Origin: a bacterium
Lineage (GTDB): Bacteria > Bacteroidota > Ignavibacteria > Ignavibacteriales > Ignavibacteriaceae
Assembly: GCA_016716565.1 (NCBI GenBank)
Contig: JADJWC010000004.1
Coordinates: 186,001 to 250,000 of the forward strand
Length of the DNA stretch: 64,000 nucleotides
Direction of reading: 5' to 3'
A program made the translations under genes and the position numbers. The first letter of the stretch is position 1; every line of letters begins with the position of its first letter. Positions 26,291 to 35,641 of this stretch are shown here, in pieces. A model generated the notes under the pieces. That model ran no database searches. It was not told the DNA's origin and saw only the letters and a list, made by a program, of their open reading frames with translations.

Positions 26291-26584
26291 ATGCAAATAC
26301 ATGATAAACAACATCAACATTCTCACAGCTATGGCGCATATATTTTGGTATGGCTGGCGTTGATGGCGCTTACTGCAATTACAGTCGCAGTAGCAGGAAT
26401 GGATATCGGAAGATTTACAGTGGCAACTGCTTTAATCATTGCATCATTCAAGGCTTATCTTGTATTAACGGTGTTTATGCATCTGAGGAGTGAAACCAAA
26501 ACGTTTGTAGTCTTTGTGTTCGTTGCACTGTTGTTTCTGGGTATTTCGTTTGTATTATTATTCTCTGATTACTCTTTCCACTAA
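26291..26584 (+). CDS. coxD: Cytochrome c oxidase subunit IV-like protein
   Basis: A 97-residue protein with a His-rich N-terminus and three helices, matching the small bacterial subunit IV (COX4-prokaryotic type, CyoD/CtaF-like): 'YGAYILVWLALMALTAITV', 'ATALIIASFKAYLVLTVFMHL' and a last helix ending 'LLFSDYSFH'. It lies between subunits III and II in the operon and has no known catalytic role. Confidence 0.88.
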   Translation: MQIHDKQHQHSHSYGAYILVWLALMALTAITVAVAGMDIGRFTVATALIIASFKAYLVLTVFMHLRSETKTFVVFVFVALLFLGISFVLLFSDYSFH

Positions 26585-26595
26585 GGATATTAAGA

Positions 26596-27237
26596 ATGTT
26601 TGATGGTGTATCAAATTTTGTAAGCTCTGTTGACGGAACATTTCTATTTACATTAATAGTTTCTGTGTTTTTTCTTGTACTGATTACAGTGCTGATGATA
26701 TTTTTTGTCATTAAATACAGCAGAAAAAGAAATCCAAAAGCAAAAAACATTCACGGCAATATGGGGCTTGAAATTGCGTGGACTGCAATTCCAACTATTC
26801 TTGTACTGATAATGTTCTGGTACGGATGGCAGGGTTATAAAGAGATGGTAAATGTGCCTGAAGATGCTATGCCGGTAAATGTAACAGCGCAAATGTGGAA
26901 ATGGAGTTTTGAATATGAAGGAGGCAAAAAGTCTGATTCACTCTTTGTCCCTGTTAATACTCCAATCAAGTTAATTCTTCATTCAAATGATGTTAACCAT
27001 TCTTTCTTCATTCCAGCTTTCAGGCTGAAGAAAGATGTCTTCCCGAACAGGGAAAGAATTGCCTGGTTTATTGCTGAAAGAACCGGTGAATATGATATCG
27101 CTTGCACTGAATACTGCGGATTAAATCACTCATACATGTATTCAAAAATAATTGTAATGGAAAACCAGGAATTTAAAGACTGGATGTACGGAATGAGCGA
27201 AGAAGATTTGAAATTATTAGAACAAATGACTCAATAA
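26596..27237 (+). CDS. coxB: Cytochrome c oxidase subunit II with CuA centre
   Basis: A 213-residue protein. Two membrane helices (about 14-38 and 57-76) are followed by a cupredoxin domain. The CuA ligands are present: His in 'NDVNHSFFIPAF' and the C-x-E-x-C-x3-H-x2-M motif 'CTEYCGLNHSYM'. There is no fused cytochrome c domain, so this is not a caa3-type subunit; the electrons must come from a separate cytochrome, for which the actDE fusion, the cytochrome at 22267 or the one at 28136 are candidates. The order coxA-coxC-coxD-coxB places subunit II last. Confidence 0.95.
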   Translation: MFDGVSNFVSSVDGTFLFTLIVSVFFLVLITVLMIFFVIKYSRKRNPKAKNIHGNMGLEIAWTAIPTILVLIMFWYGWQGYKEMVNVPEDAMPVNVTAQMWKWSFEYEGGKKSDSLFVPVNTPIKLILHSNDVNHSFFIPAFRLKKDVFPNRERIAWFIAERTGEYDIACTEYCGLNHSYMYSKIIVMENQEFKDWMYGMSEEDLKLLEQMTQ

Positions 27238-27256
27238 TTTTCTATAGTAAAGGTAA

Positions 27257-28120
27257 TTGAGAAACAATATTAAAATATTTTTTGAGTTAACGAAAGTAAA
27301 GATAACCTCATTCGTTACGGTAACAACTGCATTCGGTTATATTGCGGCAACTATTCAAATTGATGTAGGAATTATCCCTGTTCTGTTAGGTGTGCTATTA
27401 CTTGCATTCGGATCAGCAGCTTTGAATCATTATCAGGAAAAAGATTTTGACGCAAAAATGAATAGGACAAAAAACAGACCCATTCCATCTGGAAGAATTT
27501 CATCATCATTGGCTCTGTTAATATCATCGTTGCTTGTAATATCAGGCTCAATAGTTTTAATCGTATTTACTAATCTTCTGGTTCTTTCACTTGGATTGTT
27601 AAACCTTGTCTGGTATAATTTGATTTACACATTATTAAAAAGAAAAACACCATTTGCAATTATTCCCGGTTCATTTGTAGGGGCAATCCCTCCGATGATC
27701 GGATGGGCTGCGGCTGGTGGTTCATTAATTGATCCGCAAATGATAATCATTGCATTTTTCTTTTTTATCTGGCAGATACCGCATTTCTGGTTGCTCCTTT
27801 TAGTAATGGATAACGAATATAGACAAGCAGGCTTTCCAACTTTATCAATGTTGTTCAGCAAAGAACAGTTATCAAGGATTACTTTTATCTGGATAATTTC
27901 TACTGCAGTGACTGGTTTGATGATTCCTTTGTTTGGAATTGTTTCTCAGCTGTGGGTTGATATTGCTTTGTTCGTAAGCGGAGTTTTGCTTACCTGGAAA
28001 GCTTTCGGGTTGCTGGTTGAATCGAACGATTATTCAGCATTCAGACTCAATTTTAAATCAATAAATTATTTTGCGCTAAGTGTAGTTTTTTTCGTATCGA
28101 TTGACAAGCTCATTTCATAA
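27257..28120 (+). CDS. ctaB: Protoheme IX farnesyltransferase (heme O synthase)
   Basis: A 287-residue UbiA-superfamily prenyltransferase with eight to nine helices. The prenyl-diphosphate-binding motif 'NHYQEKDFDAKMNRTKNRP' (NxxxD/DxxxD type) is near residue 56, and 'IWQIPHFWLL' is the family signature in the second half. It makes heme O from heme B, the first step towards heme A for the oxidase just upstream. No heme A synthase (ctaA) lies in the window. The start is a TTG with AAAGG a few bases upstream. Confidence 0.93.
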   Translation: MRNNIKIFFELTKVKITSFVTVTTAFGYIAATIQIDVGIIPVLLGVLLLAFGSAALNHYQEKDFDAKMNRTKNRPIPSGRISSSLALLISSLLVISGSIVLIVFTNLLVLSLGLLNLVWYNLIYTLLKRKTPFAIIPGSFVGAIPPMIGWAAAGGSLIDPQMIIIAFFFFIWQIPHFWLLLLVMDNEYRQAGFPTLSMLFSKEQLSRITFIWIISTAVTGLMIPLFGIVSQLWVDIALFVSGVLLTWKAFGLLVESNDYSAFRLNFKSINYFALSVVFFVSIDKLIS

Positions 28121-28135
28121 TTAAAAAAAGTTTAA

Positions 28136-29482
28136 ATGGAATTCTTAAATAATTTTGTATTGCCACAGTCTGCAGAACACATTGAGCTGCTTCATTACAT
28201 GCTGCTGATTGCTTTGTTTTTGTTCGTTCCATTCATAAGTATTGTTTTTGGTGGAATATTGCTTTCAGTATTTTATAAGAGGAAAGGTGAAAAACAGAAT
28301 GATCCGTTTTATCTGCGTCTGGCAAAGGATATCACTGAAATAACTACAGTTAATAAAAGCGCAGGATTTATTTTTGGTGTAATACCAATTCTAACGGCAA
28401 TTTTAATTTACGCTCAGCTTCTTCATAATTCACAAATCACAAATCTGAATTATCTTGGGTTATCTTTAATCCTGATTATTATTTCGCTTGTATTTATTTA
28501 CAGCTATAGATACTCACTTTCGTTCAACAGAATTTTCAATTCGTTACCAGATAAAGGTATTTCTGATCCAAATGTTTTGGAAGATGTCAGCCGGTTGAGC
28601 GATGAAAGTAACAGGATCAGCAGAAAAGCGGGTGCGTTTGGTTTGTTTTTCCTTTTTATTGGAATCTGGTTTTTCATTACAGCGCTTACGATACCATCTG
28701 TCTACTCAGCCTGGACATCAGAAAGTTTTATCGGAGGATTATTCTGCTGGAAAGTTATCTCCAGATTAATTTATTACATCTTCTTTGCAATAATCCTTTC
28801 AGGAGGAATGATGCTTTTTATTTTCCTGGAAGATGAAAAGAAAAAACATATTAAGGATGAAGAATACTCTAATTTCCTAAAACAGAAAGTTCTGAGAGTT
28901 TCTTTTTTCTCAGCAATATTCATCCCGTTTTTTGCATTATTGAGTTTGTTTGGTTTACCGCAAACCGCTCTCACTGGACCTGTTTTCACGTATGCAATAA
29001 TATCATTAGCACTATTGTTTTTGGGATATCATTTCCTCTACCTGCTCACCAAAGAAATTAAAGGAACAACCGCCGCATTATTGTTCTTCACACTTATTTT
29101 TTCAGTTGCTGCATTTATAATCAGTGATCAGAAAGCTATGGCCACATCAACACAGATGCATAGTGCTGTCCTAAGTGCTGAGTTCGACAAATATCTTGCA
29201 GAACTCAAGGGTGAAGGAAAAACGGTAACGATTAATGCTGAGGAAATTTACCAGGTCAAATGCGCTTCCTGTCATAAGTGGGATCAAAAACTTGTTGGTC
29301 CGGCACACCTTGACGTACTGCCGAAGTATGATGGAAAAGAATCCCAGCTTATCGCTTTTATTCGTAATCCGGTTAAAGTTGATCCGGCATTTCCGCCGAT
29401 GCCGAATCCCGGCTTGAAGCCGAATGAAGCGGAAGCAGTAGCAAAGTATTTACTTGAGACATATAAAAGCAAGAGTAAATAA
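28136..29482 (+). CDS. Multi-helix membrane protein with C-terminal cytochrome c domain, family not recognised
   Basis: A 448-residue protein. Residues 1-~345 hold about eight to nine hydrophobic helices, the first after 'SAEHIELLHYMLL', whose histidines could be heme b ligands. A periplasmic region then ends in a monoheme cytochrome c: 'CASCH' near residue 376 and a distal methionine in 'PPMPNPGLKPNEAEAV'. The final domain is clear, but the membrane part matches none of the quinol- or oxygen-reacting families I can recognise (no GRQPW of CydA, no heme-copper His pattern, no NrfD pattern). Last in the oxidase operon, 15 bases after ctaB, it is probably an electron-transfer protein. Confidence 0.75.
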   Translation: MEFLNNFVLPQSAEHIELLHYMLLIALFLFVPFISIVFGGILLSVFYKRKGEKQNDPFYLRLAKDITEITTVNKSAGFIFGVIPILTAILIYAQLLHNSQITNLNYLGLSLILIIISLVFIYSYRYSLSFNRIFNSLPDKGISDPNVLEDVSRLSDESNRISRKAGAFGLFFLFIGIWFFITALTIPSVYSAWTSESFIGGLFCWKVISRLIYYIFFAIILSGGMMLFIFLEDEKKKHIKDEEYSNFLKQKVLRVSFFSAIFIPFFALLSLFGLPQTALTGPVFTYAIISLALLFLGYHFLYLLTKEIKGTTAALLFFTLIFSVAAFIISDQKAMATSTQMHSAVLSAEFDKYLAELKGEGKTVTINAEEIYQVKCASCHKWDQKLVGPAHLDVLPKYDGKESQLIAFIRNPVKVDPAFPPMPNPGLKPNEAEAVAKYLLETYKSKSK

Positions 29483-29575
29483 TTATTTTAATCGGTGAAT
29501 TATTATAATTGAATAAGAATATCTTAATGCTTAACTTCGTAAAAATTTAACAACCAATTATTCAAGGATAGAGAT

Positions 29576-31369
29576 ATGAAAAAATCTTCACTCTTCTTAT
29601 TATTTATAATTTGTTTCACTTTCACAGGGTATGCTCAGTTAGATTCTGTTTTCTATCAGGGACCGGCAACTGGCAGCGTAGCCTCGGGTGTGATGATATC
29701 CCTTAATCAATTTACATTTGAAGCACCTTCTGAAGGGGAAAATAGAATAGCAGATAGAAATACCGAAGTAACTTATAATGAATCGGTCATTATAGATGTT
29801 GATCCTTCAACATTACCGGAGTTTGTATACGTTGAAGATACAAATGTGCACGGATATAATGATGGAACTAACGGTGAAACTGTTATACTAAATCGCTGGC
29901 CTGGCATGAATATGGAAAATTCTATTCCTCCAGATCCTATTGTTGCTGCAGGGCCAGATCATGTGATAGCTTGTGTAAATAGCAGGTTTTTAGTTTGGGA
30001 TAAACAAGGTAATTTGCTTGCGAATATCAACGCCGATACCTGGATTGCTCCTGTCATTAATGCTGGTGCATTTGATCCTCAAATAATTTATGATCATTAC
30101 GCAGGAAGATGGTTTATGTTGTGGGATTGGTGGGATGAAATTTCTCAAGCCTATTTCATTATCAGTTATTCTGATGATGCTGATCCATTTGGAACATGGT
30201 ATATGTATAGATTGGATTCAAGACAAAATGGAACTGCAACCACTAGTACTTGGGGAGATTTTCCACAGATAGGTTTCGATGAAGAAGCTATTTACATAGA
30301 TTCCAGACAATTTGGATTTGCAGGTGGTTTACAATACAACAAAATAAGAATATTAAACAAATCAGAACTTTACTCAAGTAATGGAGGGTTATTAACTTGG
30401 AAAGACATTTGGGATATTAGAAGACCAAATCAAACTTCTGAAAAACCTGATGTATTAGAACCTGCTATATCATATACACCTGGCCAGGGTGGTTATTTTT
30501 TCTGGACATGGTCTAGTCCTGTACCGGGTGGTGGAAGTAATGTATACTACTTATACAAAATTCTGAGTCCTATTAGTACAACACCTCGTTTACGTGGGAA
30601 AGTAATTAGCACACAGTTTTATTATAATTCTCCGGATGCAAATCAGTTAGGAGGTGGCACTGCATTGGATGCAGGTAGCAGCAAATTGCGTCATTCTCCA
30701 ATAGTCAGAGATGGATATTTATATATGGCACATCCTGTTGGCAATACAACTAATACATCCTATTCTGCAATTAGATATGCAAAAATTGATCTCAGTGTTC
30801 CATCAGTTACAGAGCATTCTGAATTTGGTCTTATCGGTTATTACTATCTTTATCCAGCATTGACAGTTGATAAAAATCATAATATTGCTGTTACTTTTAG
30901 CCGTTCTGGAGATTCAGAATATTGTGGTGCATTTATATCTACTAAGCATGCATCGGATCCTGCAGGATTAAATCCCAGCGTTCCTATTCAGGTAGGACTT
31001 GGAAATTATGTGGTAACTTTTGGCGGCTCACGTAATAGATGGGGTGACTATATGGGAATTTATTTGGATCCTGTGAATGAATTGAATGTATGGACTTTTA
31101 CCGAATATGCAAGAACCGGTAATACCTGGGGTACTTATGTTGGTCAAATCAGAATGGAATCTTATCCAGGTGCACATGCTTTTGCCAACTCATTTACTGT
31201 CGATTTTGGAAATTTGGAAGTTGGATCAGCACCTATCACTAAAAGTGTAACTGTTAGCAATTATGGAGAAGATGATTTGGTGATCAATACTATAAACTCA
31301 CCGACTGGACCATTTACTCTTCTAACGAACCTGACACTCCCCATACACTTGCACCACATGCTAGTGTAG
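29576..31369 (+). CDS. Large secreted T9SS protein, N-terminal part (frameshifted gene)
   Basis: Residues 1-~530 follow a signal peptide (ending TGYAQ) and contain a beta-rich domain with 'PPDPIVAAGPDHVIACVNSR' and 'WDWWDEISQAYFIISYSDD', typical of large extracellular Bacteroidota proteins of unknown role. The last ~65 residues start a choice-of-anchor-type beta-sandwich ('FTVDFGNLEVGSAPITKSVTV'). The frame ends in an unlike sequence (LPIHLHHMLV). Around 31322-31330 one added base would pass smoothly into the frame of the next feature ('EPDTPHTLAP'), giving about 970 residues. The function of the main domain is unknown. Confidence 0.8.
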   Translation: MKKSSLFLLFIICFTFTGYAQLDSVFYQGPATGSVASGVMISLNQFTFEAPSEGENRIADRNTEVTYNESVIIDVDPSTLPEFVYVEDTNVHGYNDGTNGETVILNRWPGMNMENSIPPDPIVAAGPDHVIACVNSRFLVWDKQGNLLANINADTWIAPVINAGAFDPQIIYDHYAGRWFMLWDWWDEISQAYFIISYSDDADPFGTWYMYRLDSRQNGTATTSTWGDFPQIGFDEEAIYIDSRQFGFAGGLQYNKIRILNKSELYSSNGGLLTWKDIWDIRRPNQTSEKPDVLEPAISYTPGQGGYFFWTWSSPVPGGGSNVYYLYKILSPISTTPRLRGKVISTQFYYNSPDANQLGGGTALDAGSSKLRHSPIVRDGYLYMAHPVGNTTNTSYSAIRYAKIDLSVPSVTEHSEFGLIGYYYLYPALTVDKNHNIAVTFSRSGDSEYCGAFISTKHASDPAGLNPSVPIQVGLGNYVVTFGGSRNRWGDYMGIYLDPVNELNVWTFTEYARTGNTWGTYVGQIRMESYPGAHAFANSFTVDFGNLEVGSAPITKSVTVSNYGEDDLVINTINSPTGPFTLLTNLTLPIHLHHMLV

Positions 31370-31419
31370 ATCTTGAATTTGAATTTGACCCCACTGATCC
31401 AGTTGTTTATGACGAAATA

Positions 31420-32499
31420 ATGAGTTTCACAAATAACGACCCTGATTTCTCTGGATTCAGGATGAAAGGTCGTGGATTCGAAATAAACGAAACAATGACA
31501 AACGTATTTTATGCAGTATCAAATGCTGTAACACCAGATACTGGCAGGACACTCTCGTTAGATAAAACTTCAGGTAATGGTACTCTTCTTGGAAAATCAA
31601 ATTTTGCTGACTTACGTGGATTGTCCATCGATCCGATAACAAATATTATGTATGGATTAGTTCCTAGTGGTTCTAGTACTGATCTTGTTAGAGTAAATGC
31701 AACAGAAGGAGATGCTTATACTTTATATACACTTCCTGGTTTATTTATGGTAGGACTTGATTTTGATACATCGGGTGTATTATATGGCGCACTCCAAAGC
31801 GGAGGGATATATACAATAGATTTATCTAATGGTTCAACCACTCAAGTTACAACTACAGTGCAGCTTACATCAATTGCATTCGATCCAACAACTAATGAGT
31901 TATGGGCAACACCTCGAGTTGTAGTAGGACAAAAAGATAGAATATTCAAAATAGATTTGTCTACCGGAGATACTACAATAATAGGTCGAACAGGATTTAA
32001 CGTACAGACAAATGATCTTGCATTTGATGAGACGGGTGCATTGTATGGTGTGATAGGAGGAGCAGCAGATATTGGCAAACTAATTTCTATAGATAAAACA
32101 ACAGCAGTGGGAACTGAAGTAGGAGAGACAGGATATACAAATGTTCAATCATTAGCTTATCGAAATAGTGGTACTAGCTCAATCGGAGAAGGTAATGAAC
32201 TACCAGTGACATTTTCATTAGGTCAAAACTATCCTAACCCGTTCAACCCAACTACAAGGATAGAATTTACTTTACCCGTTGCATCCGATGTTGAACTTGT
32301 TGTTTATAATCTACTTGGTCAGGAAATAGTAACTCTACTAAGTGAACAAAAACCAGCCGGATATCATTCTGTTATATGGAATGCGAATGATTCAAAAGGA
32401 ATTAAGCTTAGCAGTGGAATATATTTCTACAAATTAAAAGCTTCAGGTGTTGAAGGAAGTGAGTTTCAGGATATTAAAAAGATGATTCTTCTGAAGTAA
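31420..32499 (+). CDS. Large secreted T9SS protein, C-terminal part with propeller-like domain and sorting signal
   Basis: The continuation of the preceding gene (open in this frame from about 31321). It finishes the anchor-type sandwich, then has a ~230-residue repeat-rich domain that looks like a beta-propeller ('LDKTSGNGTLLGKSNFADLRGLSIDP', quoted in part, and 'IAFDPTTNELWATPRVVVGQ'). It ends with the T9SS sorting domain 'LGQNYPNPFNPTTRIEF' and 'DIKKMILLK'. The propeller part is nearly identical to that of the metalloprotease gene downstream. A strong terminator follows. Confidence 0.82.
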   Translation: MSFTNNDPDFSGFRMKGRGFEINETMTNVFYAVSNAVTPDTGRTLSLDKTSGNGTLLGKSNFADLRGLSIDPITNIMYGLVPSGSSTDLVRVNATEGDAYTLYTLPGLFMVGLDFDTSGVLYGALQSGGIYTIDLSNGSTTQVTTTVQLTSIAFDPTTNELWATPRVVVGQKDRIFKIDLSTGDTTIIGRTGFNVQTNDLAFDETGALYGVIGGAADIGKLISIDKTTAVGTEVGETGYTNVQSLAYRNSGTSSIGEGNELPVTFSLGQNYPNPFNPTTRIEFTLPVASDVELVVYNLLGQEIVTLLSEQKPAGYHSVIWNANDSKGIKLSSGIYFYKLKASGVEGSEFQDIKKMILLK

Positions 32500-32520
32500 T
32501 CACATAAAATTAGTTTGAAC

Positions 32521-32556
32521 AAAATCCCTCAGGTTTTTAACTATGAGGGATTTTTT
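32521..32556 (+). terminator. Intrinsic terminator
   Basis: An 11- to 12-base stem (aaaatccctca pairing with tgagggatttt) around a 12-base loop runs into a T6 tract. It lies 20 bases after the T9SS protein gene. Confidence 0.85.
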
Positions 32557-32715
32557 GTGTAAATAAAAAAGCCATTAATTTGAAAAAATATTTGAATTAG
32601 TTATCGTTCAGTTAACTATTAGGATATGTTTGCATTTTTTACAAAACAGAAATTGCTTATGTTAGCCTCCAATAATATGTGATTGGAATTTTTAAAAATT
32701 ATTTGAGATAATATT

Positions 32716-35439
32716 ATGAGAAAAATTACTTCTAGCGTTACACTACTCTTTGTCGTTTTCTATGTAACTATCAACTTTGCTCAGGTTTCACCAAAAAAAG
32801 GTGTTAAGCCTCCGGCTGACATTTTGGAAATTCAGCAAATGATTCAAAGTGAATATTCAAATGGATATTATGCAGAGAAGTTCAGAGAGAGGAAAAATAT
32901 TAGAGAAAAGATTTCCCAAGGATTGCTTTCAGAATCTGCTTTGGTGACAGATACTGTTTTTGCTCTTACATTGATGGGACAATTCATGGATTTACCCGGT
33001 TTTTATACTCAAGAACAATTCCAAGCTAAGCTATACGATGGACCCAATCCAACAGGAACAGTGACAGATTATTATACAGAAGTTTCGTACAACCAACTAC
33101 ACTTTACCGGCGATGCTAAGGGTTGGTATAATGTAAATGGTAACATTCAAAATTATTCTCCAGGGTCTAGTAGCGGAGGACCAAAATTTGTTGTTGAATT
33201 AATTCAATCTTCAGATCCCACTTTAAACTTTGCAGATTATATTCAATATTATGATGCTCAAAACAAACCACACATTGGATTTCTCGCAGTCGTGCATTCA
33301 GGTGCTGGTGCTGAAGCAGGAGCTAATAATATTTGGTCACATAGATGGAATTTTACGGTATATAGCGGCGGACCAATTACTACTAATGATATTGATCCAA
33401 ATTCTGGATTTAATGTGATTATTGACGGTCCTTATGCGATCATGCCTGAACGTAATGGTGGAAATAATAATGAAGGATCGCTCATCGAAATTGGTGTCTT
33501 TGCTCATGAGTTCGGTCATATTTTTGGATTACCTGATTTATATGACACGGATGGTTCATCCGAAGGATTAGGGAATTGGTGTTTAATGGCTGCGGGTTCC
33601 TGGGGAGGTAATGATTCATCACCTGAGACTCCTGTTCATATGAGTGCCTGGTGTAAAAAGCAAATGGGTTGGGTGACACCAATAAATATTAGTTCATTGG
33701 AGAAAGAACTTTCGATACCAAATGTAGAAGAAAATCCAGTTGTTTACAGAATTTGGCTTAATGGTACTATTACTCAGCAGTATTTTTTAGTTGAAAACAG
33801 GCAGAAGATTGGATTTGATGCAAACATTTATGATTCAGGTTTACTTATTTATCACGTTGATGATGCTGTTGGGAGTAATCAAAACGAAAATCATTATAAA
33901 GTCGATCTTGAACAGGCGGATGGTAATCGTAATTTAAACAATGGTCAAAATAGAGGAGATGCGGGAGATCCTTTCCCGGGTGCAACAAATAATAGAAGAT
34001 TTGATTGGAATACAAATCCTGATAGTAAAGACTATGTTCTGAACAATACTTTTGTTTCAGTGAGGAAAATTGATAAAAATGGAAATACTATGATTGGGAA
34101 CTTAGACATAAACCCAGGACCATTTCTATACACAGAAAAAGAAACCGTCTTATTTGAATTAGCTTTTGGAGAAACTCCCTTGGTTAAATCAGTAACATTA
34201 TCAAATTATGGATTCGAGGATTTAACTATCAATTCTATTACCTCACAGGCTGGTCCTTTTACTTTATTGACTCAACCAACTTATCCGGTTACACTTTCTA
34301 CAAATGAAAGTTTGACACTTGAAATTCAGTTTGATCCTGGTAATCTTGGAATGTATCAAGAGTTTATGGAAATTAATGATAATGATCCAAGTATTGAAGG
34401 ATTGAACCTGAAAGGTACAGCCTATCAGTTGAATCCTGCAAATACAAATATTTTTTATGCTAGTGCAAACGCAAGTTTACCAGATACTGGAGTAACACTA
34501 TCATTAAATAAATTAACAGGCGAAGGAACAGTGTTAGGTGAATCAAATTTTGCAGACATTCGTGCATTAACTGTACATCCACAAACAAACATTTTATACG
34601 GTATAGTCCCGGGCAATACAAGCAGTGATCTTGTAAGAGTAAATGCAACAGAAGGAGATGCATACACATGTTACAATCTACCCGGATTGGGATTTATGGT
34701 AGGAGTTGCATTTGATACTTCAGGAATTTTATATGGTGCAAAACAAAGTGGAGAATTATATTCTATAGATTTAGTTACTGGAGCGACTTCACTAATTACA
34801 ACTACAGTTCAACTTACAGCAATTGCATTTGATCCAACAACTAATGAGTTATGGGCAACACCTCGAGTTGTAGTAGGACAAAAAGATAGAATATTCAAAA
34901 TAGATTTGTCTACCGGAGATACAACAGTAATAGGACGAACAGGATTTAATGTACAGACAAATGATCTTGCTTTTGACGAAACAGGTGCATTGTATGGTGT
35001 GATAGGAGGAGTAACGGATATTGGCAAACTAATTTCTATCAATAAAACGACAGCAGTTGGAACTGAGGTAGGAGAAACAGGATATACCAATGTTCAGTCA
35101 TTGGCCTATAGGACAAGTGGTACGAGCTCGGTAGATGAAATCGAACAATTACCGGGAACATTTTCGTTAGGACAGAATTATCCCAATCCATTTAATCCAA
35201 CCACAAAAATTGAATTTCAAATTGCTGAGTTGGGATTTGTAACTTTGAAAATCTATGATGTTATAGGAAATGAAATTGCTACATTGGTCAACGAACAAAA
35301 ACCAGCTGGAAATTATGAGATAGAGTTCAACAGTCATTCCAGCCTGTCCGGAATCAAGGAACTACCAAGCGGTGTTTACTTCTATCAATTAAAATCTGGA
35401 AATTTAGTTCAGACAAAGAAAATGCTGTTAATTAAATAA
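32716..35439 (+). CDS. M6-family-like secreted metalloprotease with T9SS sorting domain
   Basis: A 907-residue protein with a signal peptide (ending INFAQ). Residues ~80-450 form an M6 (immune inhibitor A-like) peptidase: 'FMDLPGFYTQEQF', the zinc-binding 'FAHEFGHIFGLPDLYD' (HExxH with a third ligand downstream, near residue 263), 'GNWCLMAAGSW' and 'SAWCKKQMGW'. Then come a choice-of-anchor-type beta-sandwich (~470-575), the same ~230-residue propeller-like domain as in the upstream protein, and a T9SS sorting domain ('LGQNYPNPFNPTTKIEF') ending 'KKMLLIK'. It should be exported and attached outside the cell, where it would degrade proteins. It is flanked by terminators and thus a separate unit. 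Confidence 0.92.
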   Translation: MRKITSSVTLLFVVFYVTINFAQVSPKKGVKPPADILEIQQMIQSEYSNGYYAEKFRERKNIREKISQGLLSESALVTDTVFALTLMGQFMDLPGFYTQEQFQAKLYDGPNPTGTVTDYYTEVSYNQLHFTGDAKGWYNVNGNIQNYSPGSSSGGPKFVVELIQSSDPTLNFADYIQYYDAQNKPHIGFLAVVHSGAGAEAGANNIWSHRWNFTVYSGGPITTNDIDPNSGFNVIIDGPYAIMPERNGGNNNEGSLIEIGVFAHEFGHIFGLPDLYDTDGSSEGLGNWCLMAAGSWGGNDSSPETPVHMSAWCKKQMGWVTPINISSLEKELSIPNVEENPVVYRIWLNGTITQQYFLVENRQKIGFDANIYDSGLLIYHVDDAVGSNQNENHYKVDLEQADGNRNLNNGQNRGDAGDPFPGATNNRRFDWNTNPDSKDYVLNNTFVSVRKIDKNGNTMIGNLDINPGPFLYTEKETVLFELAFGETPLVKSVTLSNYGFEDLTINSITSQAGPFTLLTQPTYPVTLSTNESLTLEIQFDPGNLGMYQEFMEINDNDPSIEGLNLKGTAYQLNPANTNIFYASANASLPDTGVTLSLNKLTGEGTVLGESNFADIRALTVHPQTNILYGIVPGNTSSDLVRVNATEGDAYTCYNLPGLGFMVGVAFDTSGILYGAKQSGELYSIDLVTGATSLITTTVQLTAIAFDPTTNELWATPRVVVGQKDRIFKIDLSTGDTTVIGRTGFNVQTNDLAFDETGALYGVIGGVTDIGKLISINKTTAVGTEVGETGYTNVQSLAYRTSGTSSVDEIEQLPGTFSLGQNYPNPFNPTTKIEFQIAELGFVTLKIYDVIGNEIATLVNEQKPAGNYEIEFNSHSSLSGIKELPSGVYFYQLKSGNLVQTKKMLLIK

Positions 35440-35473
35440 TAAAGAGTTATTATTCTAAAGTAAATGATTAAGA

Positions 35474-35498
35474 AGCCCCTATGATTGAGGGGCTTTTT
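35474..35498 (+). terminator. Intrinsic terminator
   Basis: A 7-base GC-rich stem (agcccct / aggggct) with a 7-base loop is followed by T5, about 35 bases after the metalloprotease stop. Confidence 0.88.
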
Positions 35499-35641
35499 GC
35501 TTTTCTTTAATTGTTGATTTTAGAAATTAATAGTAATAAGTTTAAATAGTCTTCGCAGTTCAGGATTTAGATGACTCAGCTTCTGAAAAATTTATTAGTC
35601 ATAAGTACTGGATCATTATAAAAAAGGAAAGGGGCATATAT

